Below are positions 44,003 through 48,615 of a stretch of 48,615 nucleotides of DNA, piece after piece (positions within the stretch are counted from its first letter, which is position 1; every line of letters begins with the position of its first letter). A program made the position numbers and the translations under genes. The notes beneath the pieces were generated by a model. It was not told the DNA's origin and made no database searches. It saw only the letters and a list, made by a program, of their open reading frames with translations. Origin of the DNA: Rhodobacter sp. (GTDB lineage Bacteria > Pseudomonadota > Alphaproteobacteria > Rhodobacterales > Rhodobacteraceae); contig JAJDOB010000012.1 of NCBI GenBank assembly GCA_022340385.1, positions 1 through 48,615 of the forward strand, given 5' to 3'.

Positions 44003-44033
44003 CTTGAAATCAGGGCCGTTCCAGCCGATATAA
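44003..44033 (+). promoter_or_regulatory. Heat-shock-type promoter candidate for the Bax inhibitor gene
   Basis: CTTGAAA (44003-44009), a 15-base spacer, then CCGATATAA (44025-44033), resembling a sigma-32 promoter (CTTGAA and CCxxATxT). It can also be read as a sigma-70 pair TTGAAA-17-GATATA. An inverted repeat GGGCCGT/ACGGCCC (44013-44019, 44047-44053) spans it. Confidence 0.4.
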
Positions 44034-44083
44034 ATGGGCGAGGACGGCCCTTTCGCCGTCTAGGGTTTTTTTGGAGGCATGAA

Positions 44084-44860
44084 ATGGCTGAATATCAAAC
44101 GGCGCGTGGAACGGTTGGTGTCCGCTCAGCCGAAGTAGACGCGGGACTTCGCGCCCACATGAACAAGGTTTACGGCACCATGTCGGTGGGCCTGTTCATC
44201 ACCGCAGCGGCCAGCTGGGCCATTGCCGGGCTGGCGGTTACGACCGATCCGACCGGTGCGACCGTGGCAATCCGCGAAGGCCAGTACCTGACAGGTCTGG
44301 GCGAAGCGCTGTACGGTTCGCCGCTGAAATGGCTGGTGATGTTCGCGCCGCTGATCATGGTCTTCGCCTTTGGCGCCGCCATCAACCGCTTGTCGGCAGC
44401 AGGCGCGCAGACGTTCTTTTACGCCTTCGCAACCGTGATGGGCATTTCGATCAGTTCGATCTTCCTGGTCTTCACCGGGCTCTCGATCGTGCAGACTTTC
44501 CTGGTCACGGCGATCTCTTTTGCGGGCCTTTCGCTTTGGGGCTACACCACCAAGAAGGATATCAGCGCCTGGGGCAGCTTCCTGATCATGGGTGTGATCG
44601 GTCTGATCGTGGCGTCGATCGTCAACATCTTCCTGGGTTCGCCCGCGATCCATTTCGCGATCTCGGTGCTGGGCGTGCTGATCTTTGCCGGGCTGACCGC
44701 CTATGACACGCAGAAGATCAAGACCGACTATATCCAGCATGCCCACTCGATGGATTCCGAATGGCTGGGCAAATCGGCGATCATGGGCGCGCTGAACCTC
44801 TACCTCGACTTCATCAACCTGTTCATGTTCCTGCTGCAATTCCTGGGCAACCGCGAATAG
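44084..44860 (+). CDS. Bax inhibitor-1 / YccA family membrane protein
   Basis: 258 residues, seven predicted helices after a 25-residue hydrophilic N-terminus ending 'DAGLRAHMNKVYGTMSVGLFITAAASW'. The family C-terminus AGLTAYDTQKIKTDYIQ holds the conserved acidic residue of the BI-1 calcium/proton-sensing pair, and 'GALNLYLDFINLFMFLLQFLG' closes the protein. YccA of E. coli binds and restrains the protease FtsH; here the role is inferred. A strong TTGGAGGC site precedes the ATG, and a good terminator follows. Confidence 0.93.
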   Translation: MAEYQTARGTVGVRSAEVDAGLRAHMNKVYGTMSVGLFITAAASWAIAGLAVTTDPTGATVAIREGQYLTGLGEALYGSPLKWLVMFAPLIMVFAFGAAINRLSAAGAQTFFYAFATVMGISISSIFLVFTGLSIVQTFLVTAISFAGLSLWGYTTKKDISAWGSFLIMGVIGLIVASIVNIFLGSPAIHFAISVLGVLIFAGLTAYDTQKIKTDYIQHAHSMDSEWLGKSAIMGALNLYLDFINLFMFLLQFLGNRE

Positions 44861-44887
44861 GCGGGGCGGACAGTCTCAAACGGGCAA

Positions 44888-44920
44888 GGGCCGGTCGCAA
44901 TGACCGGCCCTTTCTTGTTT
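44888..44920 (+). terminator. Intrinsic terminator of the Bax inhibitor gene
   Basis: GGGCCGGTC (44888-44896) pairs with GACCGGCCC (44902-44910) around a GCAAT loop, followed by TTTCTTGTTT. A clear rho-independent terminator on the plus strand, 27 bases after the stop codon. Confidence 0.92.
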
Positions 44921-44940
44921 GCCCCCCTGCGGGCCGCCTA

Positions 44941-45043
44941 AAGCGCAATCCGAAAAGTGGGAACCGGTTTTCGGAATGAATTGCGTGCAAGAACAGAAGG
45001 CCAGAGCGGCCCCACCGATTCACATTGAATGAACGCAGCTCTA
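44941..45043. repeat. Dispersed palindromic repeat, copy C
   Basis: AGCGCAATCCGAAAA and ACCGGTTTTCGGA form partly self-complementary halves (44942-44976). The reverse complement shares TTTTCGGATTGCGCT with copy A at 19583-19620. Further along, TTCACATTGAATGAACGC and CTCTAG resemble another common alphaproteobacterial intergenic element and abut the stop codon of the gene at 45041. No gene lies here. Confidence 0.5.
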
Positions 45044-45754
45044 GCCGAACTTCAGGAAGAACTTGGAATAGGGCCCTTTCAGACCGCCGACAGCGACCTT
45101 CAATGCCGCGGCATCCCCCGAGCGGGCCGCCGCCACAAAATGCGCGACAGAGGCCTGAAACGCCGCCGCCAGCCCGGCATACTCTGCCATTCCCTCTGCC
45201 CCGGCAGGTGGCGCCTGCAACACATCCCCGGCCAGATAGGACAGCACCGCCGCATGTTCCAGCATCCGCCGGGCAAGACCTGCATCCATCACCGACATAT
45301 CCATTTCCAGAACATGCTCCATCTCGGCGTGATAGGCGTTCATCCGGTCTGAAAACGTCTCGACCCCGTTGCGGGCATGCAGCGCGCCAAATGCCTCGCG
45401 GATCGCCTCCAGCGTCACATGGGCGCGGCCCAGTTCCCCGGCACCCGCCTCGGCCTTGGCCTTGTCCAGATGGCCCTGTACCTCTGCGATCATGGCCGAC
45501 CACTGCGCGTCATCCTCATATTGCGGTGGCGGGGTCTGGCCATAGTCCGCCGTCAGTGCGGACCAGGCCCCGTCAAACGCCCCCAGTGCTTTGGCCGATT
45601 TCGCCCCATCGCCGGAATTCGTGGCAAACAGCGCCATGCGATAGCTGGCATACATGCCGGCAAATTCGCCCTCGAATTCGGCAACCGGGCCCGCAAAGGC
45701 CGCCGAGCACTGCAACGAAACAACAAGCGGGATCACCGCGAACCGAAAAGACAT
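45041..45754 (-). CDS. Periplasmic helical protein, heme-less
   Basis: 237 residues. Signal peptide ends at about residue 21 (QCSAAFA). The rest is predicted all-helical with Ala/Glu/His-rich repeats and several possible metal-ligand residues (NAYHAEMEHVLEMDMSVMD, RMLEHAAVLSYLAGDVLQ). The ending 'GLKGPYSKFFLKFG' resembles cytochrome c556/imelysin-like four-helix proteins, but there is no CxxCH, so no covalent heme. Function unknown. It lies in the same region as the two-cytochrome operon but on a separate transcript. Confidence 0.75.
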   Translation of the reverse strand: MSFRFAVIPLVVSLQCSAAFAGPVAEFEGEFAGMYASYRMALFATNSGDGAKSAKALGAFDGAWSALTADYGQTPPPQYEDDAQWSAMIAEVQGHLDKAKAEAGAGELGRAHVTLEAIREAFGALHARNGVETFSDRMNAYHAEMEHVLEMDMSVMDAGLARRMLEHAAVLSYLAGDVLQAPPAGAEGMAEYAGLAAAFQASVAHFVAAARSGDAAALKVAVGGLKGPYSKFFLKFG

Positions 45755-45937
45755 ATCCTACCTCATTCTGGGTTTCATGCCTCACAGTCATAGGCAGACC
45801 CGAAAGGTCCACCATGACCTGAATCAATACATATGAAATTTAGAATACGTTTTTCCGGGTCCGGGAACACCGGGTCTTGCCGATGGCGCCGGGCCGGATG
45901 AAGATCGTCGAAATACCGGGCCAAGGTGGCGCCACCA

Positions 45938-45967
45938 AAGAAAAAGGCCGCCCCTTACGGTGCGGCC
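45938..45967 (-). terminator. Intrinsic terminator after rpmG
   Basis: On the minus strand GGCCGC and GCGGCC form the stem (inner loop ACCGTAAGGG), followed by TTTTTCTTT. It lies 27 bases after the L33 stop. Confidence 0.88.
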
Positions 45968-45994
45968 CATCGAAACGCTTGGCGTGATCAGGTC

Positions 45995-46162
45995 TTACTT
46001 GATCTTGCCTTCCTTGTATTCGACATGCTTGCGCACCACGGGGTCATATTTCTTGACCACCATCTTTTCGGTCATGGTGCGCGCGTTCTTCTTGGTCACG
46101 TAGAAGTGGCCGGTGTCTGCGGTTGAATTCAACCGGATCTTGATCGTGGTTGGCTTCGCCAT
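45995..46162 (-). CDS. rpmG: 50S ribosomal protein L33
   Basis: 55 residues: [20 protein letters not shown], then [20 protein letters not shown], then [15 protein letters not shown]. This is the zinc-free (C-minus) form: none of the CxxC pairs of zinc-type L33 are present. A GGAG ribosome site lies about nine bases upstream. It has its own terminator, so is monocistronic. Confidence 0.97.
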   Translation of the reverse strand: MAKPTTIKIRLNSTADTGHFYVTKKNARTMTEKMVVKKYDPVVRKHVEYKEGKIK

Positions 46163-46294
46163 TTTTTCATGCTCCGTCTTCGGGCGACGAGAGGCCGACC
46201 CGCGAAATCCTTGAACTGGCCTTTTACCCGGCCCATCATCCTAGTCAACCAGATTCAGCCTTGGCCCCCGCGAATACCGGGGGCCAGGAATGCC

Positions 46295-46744
46295 TTACTG
46301 GTTCGCGGTGCGTTCCCGCTGCACCGCCTGCACCCGGTCAGGCCAGGTCGACTTGATGAAACCCAGAACGTTCCAGATATCCTGATCGTCCAGTTGATCC
46401 GCGAACGCCGGCATCGCGCTTTTGAAGCCGGTGATGTTGTTCATCTCGACATAGGCCTGGCCGCCGAATTTGGTATATACGAACAGAAAGCCGTCGCCGT
46501 GGTGCCAGGTGTGCCCGTTGGCGTCATGCGGCGGCGCGGGGCGGGTGCCGTCGGGCAAGGCACCCTGCCAGTCGGGCTGGCCTTCCAGATTGGCCCCGTG
46601 ACAGGCGGCGCAGGTCTCGGCGTAGATCTGCTGACCCGCATCCACGTCGACCGTTTCGGGCTGCACCATCACATCGCGGGCCTGCGCGATTGTGCCCGTC
46701 AGCAGCGCGATGGCCAACGCGGCGCGCAACGGCGCGCGCCTCAT
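46295..46744 (-). CDS. Class I c-type cytochrome
   Basis: 149 residues with a signal peptide (to about QA at 22). The heme site is CAACH (45-49) in YAETCAACHGANLEGQPDW. The likely axial Met is in 'GFKSAMPAFADQLDDQDIWNVLGFIKSTWP'. Its ATG overlaps the stop of the cytochrome c'-like gene by four bases (ATGA), so the two are translated together and probably act together in the periplasm. Physiological partner unknown. Confidence 0.92.
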   Translation of the reverse strand: MRRAPLRAALAIALLTGTIAQARDVMVQPETVDVDAGQQIYAETCAACHGANLEGQPDWQGALPDGTRPAPPHDANGHTWHHGDGFLFVYTKFGGQAYVEMNNITGFKSAMPAFADQLDDQDIWNVLGFIKSTWPDRVQAVQRERTANQ

Positions 46745-47247
46745 TTCGCCACCCGGAAACGGGCGTGGCAGCTTTTACAGGTATCGGCGATGGCGGCAAA
46801 GACGGTGTTCACCTTGCGCGCACCGATCTGTTCCACCGTCGCGCCCCTGCCGATGGAACGGCGCACCGTGGCAAACCCGTTGTCGGCTGCCAGCCCCAGA
46901 CCGGTCGCCAGTTTTTCCAGCCGCGCGGCAGAGGCAGAGAAATCCTGCCAGTTCGCCCAGATTTCGGGCGATGCCTCTGACGGGCCGGAAATCGAATCCT
47001 TCGGGAACAGCCTGGTCAGTGACTGGCCAGAGTGCATTTGCAGCGTCATGGCGTGGCTGCGGATGGTTTGCGGATCATAGGCGGTCTTGCGCGCCGAAAT
47101 CCCTGCCAGCGCCTTGGTCGCCGTCGCAATCGCTTCCATCGCGTCCATGCGTTGCTTGACGACGCCGGCCGCACCGGAATGCGCCAGAACCGCCGTTGCA
47201 ATCCCGCCCGAGACAGCAATGCCGCCCAGAATTGATATCAGTCTCAT
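46741..47247 (-). CDS. Cytochrome c'/c556-type protein
   Basis: 168 residues. N-terminal signal/anchor (MRLISILGGIAVSGGIATAVLA). The single heme motif CKSCH (157-161) is near the C-terminus, as in four-helix-bundle cytochromes c' and c556, with the N-terminal 'VVKQRMDAMEAIATATKAL' helix that carries the family Met/Leu ligand position (QRM). 'IWANWQDFSASAARLEKLA' matches the third helix. Cytochromes c' bind NO; the exact type is unresolved. Translationally coupled to the class I cytochrome. Confidence 0.93.
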   Translation of the reverse strand: MRLISILGGIAVSGGIATAVLAHSGAAGVVKQRMDAMEAIATATKALAGISARKTAYDPQTIRSHAMTLQMHSGQSLTRLFPKDSISGPSEASPEIWANWQDFSASAARLEKLATGLGLAADNGFATVRRSIGRGATVEQIGARKVNTVFAAIADTCKSCHARFRVAK

Positions 47248-47297
47248 GTTGTTATCCTATTTCTGACGTCAGGTCCGCGTGATGCGGTATGCAGCAT

Positions 47298-47660
47298 TCA
47301 GATAGCGGCGCGCGGCGGCGGCGGGTCCAGCCCCGGGATGCGAGCGTGAATGGCCAGCACTTCCCGGATGGCCGGGGCGCCTGGCGCGCTGCGCTCCGGA
47401 TGCACCGGAAAACGGGCCGGGCCGACTGCCATCCCGCAAGTCTCCGGCGAATGGCAGCAGGCCGGTGCATCGCCGTCTTGTGTCGCCGTTTCCGTCGCCG
47501 CAAGGATCTGCGCCGGTATCCCTGGATCATCATGCGCCGCGTGTGCCGTGGCCCCTGTCGCCCAGACCAGCGCGACCAGAACCAGTGTCAGGGCACAGAA
47601 CAGGCCTTTCGTCGCCGCCCGTGCTGGCAGCCAGCCGTCAGATGTGGTCCGGGCAGTCAT
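47298..47660 (-). CDS. Small exported protein with a Cys/His motif
   Basis: 120 residues. One hydrophobic segment (ATKGLFCALTLVLVALVWATGATAHA, about 16-41) could be a signal peptide or anchor. The mature part has DAPACCHSPETCGM, a cluster of three Cys and one His that could bind metal, and then a Pro/Ala-rich end. I do not recognise a family; it vaguely resembles DUF2946-like small metal-related proteins. It lies 50 bases upstream of the cytochrome c' gene on the same strand, so a shared transcript is plausible. Confidence 0.6.
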   Translation of the reverse strand: MTARTTSDGWLPARAATKGLFCALTLVLVALVWATGATAHAAHDDPGIPAQILAATETATQDGDAPACCHSPETCGMAVGPARFPVHPERSAPGAPAIREVLAIHARIPGLDPPPPRAAI

Positions 47661-47725
47661 CGGCGCAACCTGCAGGCCCGTGCCGGATTGGTCAAGGCGG
47701 GCGTGCGGCGGCGGCGATCACGATT

Positions 47726-48107
47726 GCGCGGATGGCCTGTAAGCCGGATTCTGTCCCGGGTTGCCCCTTGGACGGCCATTCATCTGCGGGTCGCGTTGCC
47801 ACGACCCTTTAGCTGCCAACCCGGACTTCTGGGGCAAAGCGTCCCCGGGGCCGTGGCCCCGCGAAGTCCCTATTTGGCATTGCTCCCGGTGGGGCTTGCC
47901 GTGCCGGTCCGGTTGCCCGTCCCGCGGTGGGCTCTTACCCCACCGTTTCACCCTGACCCCGGCCGGAACCGGGGCGGTCTGTTTTCTGTGGCGCTTTCCC
48001 TCGGGTTGCCCCGGCCGGGCGTTACCCGGCACCGTTGCCTTGTGGAGTCCGGACTTTCCTCTGCCCGCAGGTCACCCCACAGGCAGCAGCCGTCCAGCCA
48101 TCCGCGC
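47726..48107 (-). ncRNA. rnpB: RNase P RNA
   Basis: About 382 nucleotides on the minus strand. The ends pair as P1 (GCGCGGATGGC at the 5' end, GCCATCCGCGC at the 3' end). The conserved blocks are present: GAGGAAAGTCCGGACTC near the 5' end, a GGTAAGAGCCCACCG region, and ACAGAATCCGGCTTACAGG near the 3' end. This is the bacterial type A form that processes tRNA 5' ends together with RnpA. The exact ends are predicted from P1. Confidence 0.96.
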
Positions 48108-48117
48108 AGCGTTCCAG

Positions 48118-48615
48118 TTATGCGCTGGCGCTGGCCCGGTCAACCGGGAAGCGGCGCGCCAGGTTTCCGGCCAGGCGCAGATCATGCCCGTCCAGCGGCC
48201 CGCAGGCGCCGGGGCGGAACCGCAGCCGGAAGGCGCGCAGCACCGCGTCGGCGTCCTGGCACGGGTCATAACCGATCGCCGCCGCCAGATCGCCAAACCC
48301 GGCCCCGTCCGGCGCGCCCGATAGATCGCGCGTCAGATCGTCCTCTGGCCAGACCGACAGCCCGCGCAACGCCAGCCTGCGCCAGTCGAACCGCGCACCG
48401 GGATCGAATTTGCGCGCCGGCGCCATGTCGGAATGCGCGATCACCCGTTCGCGCGGGATCGCCCAGCGCGCCAGAACCCCTGTCAGCAGGTCTTCCAGCG
48501 CCGCCATCTGCGGTTCGGGAAACGGCTGGGCGCCGGTATTGTCCAGCTCGATCCCGATCGAGCGCGAGCTGATGTCGTCCACCTCGCCCCAGCGCCCCGC
48601 CCCGGCGTGCCAGGC
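48118..48615 (-). CDS. AmpD-like N-acetylmuramoyl-L-alanine amidase, 5' end cut by window edge
   Basis: The visible 165 residues run in frame to the right edge, starting AWHAGAGRWGEVDDISSRSIG; AWHAG carries a zinc His of the amidase_2/AmpD fold. 'SIGIELDNTGAQPFPEPQMAALEDLL' and 'RVIAHSDMAPARKFDPGARFDWRRLA' contain the other zinc His and the catalytic region (HSDMAPxRKxDPG), typical of the family. It cleaves the amide between muramic acid and the peptide in cell-wall recycling or remodelling. The C-terminal extension of about 70 residues is a peptidoglycan-binding-like region. rnpB follows closely. Confidence 0.93.
   Translation of the reverse strand, partial: AWHAGAGRWGEVDDISSRSIGIELDNTGAQPFPEPQMAALEDLLTGVLARWAIPRERVIAHSDMAPARKFDPGARFDWRRLALRGLSVWPEDDLTRDLSGAPDGAGFGDLAAAIGYDPCQDADAVLRAFRLRFRPGACGPLDGHDLRLAGNLARRFPVDRASASA

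Noticed and set aside
47718-48324. Coding frames within 47726-48107
   Set aside because: This stretch is RNase P RNA; the conserved RNA blocks and P1 pairing explain it.

Overview
The window reads as chromosomal DNA of a GC-rich alphaproteobacterium, most likely a member of the Rhodobacteraceae / Roseobacter group. This is inferred from gene content: propionyl-CoA carboxylase genes with an adjacent ScfR/PccR-type regulator, a BetI-type regulator beside a choline dehydrogenase, a DUF1127 protein, a YdcH-family protein, the 55-residue L33 without a zinc motif, and a bacterial type A RNase P RNA. No transposase, integrase, CRISPR array, prophage or tRNA was seen. Most of the window is ordinary core and accessory metabolism in short operons.

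Region 1 (1-15974) centres on propionate. It holds methylmalonyl-CoA mutase (C-terminus beyond the left edge), pccA, pccB and the short-chain acyl-CoA-responsive regulator pccR. Between pccA and pccB lie small envelope proteins, a SAM methyltransferase, a RidA protein and a three-helix membrane protein. A proline racemase-superfamily enzyme with a Ser/Cys active site and a Bcr/CflA transporter lie between pccB and pccR. TTTGCAAA-type elements occur upstream of pccB (shared with the divergent racemase gene) and upstream of pccR, suggesting one regulatory circuit. Cysteine synthase follows.

Region 2 (16030-27469) holds a YdcH protein with an FNR-type site, a bet locus (betI, a GST-like gene, betA, no betB) with a BetI-like operator, and then the most unusual locus. 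That locus is a two-gene operon of DUF1036 proteins, the first with four tandem DUF1036 domains and a proline/glutamate repeat tail. Exporters (EamA, LysE), an MFS carrier and a DUF2167-like membrane protein follow.

Region 3 (27487-41489) holds yebC, then an SLC13-type permease divergent from it. A probable minus-strand operon runs mgtE, 5-formyl-THF cyclo-ligase, YmdB-like phosphoesterase, EamA transporter, a second SLC13-type permease, M50 peptidase. Guanine deaminase and 8-oxoguanine deaminase flank a CAP-domain protein, and an inositol-monophosphatase-family HisN and an XRE regulator follow.

Region 4 (41490-48615) holds a quinone oxidoreductase convergent with a LysR regulator, a DUF1127 protein, a Bax inhibitor-1 protein with a heat-shock-like promoter, a heme-less helical periplasmic protein, rpmG, a two-cytochrome operon with a Cys/His-rich upstream protein, rnpB, and an AmpD-like amidase cut by the right edge.
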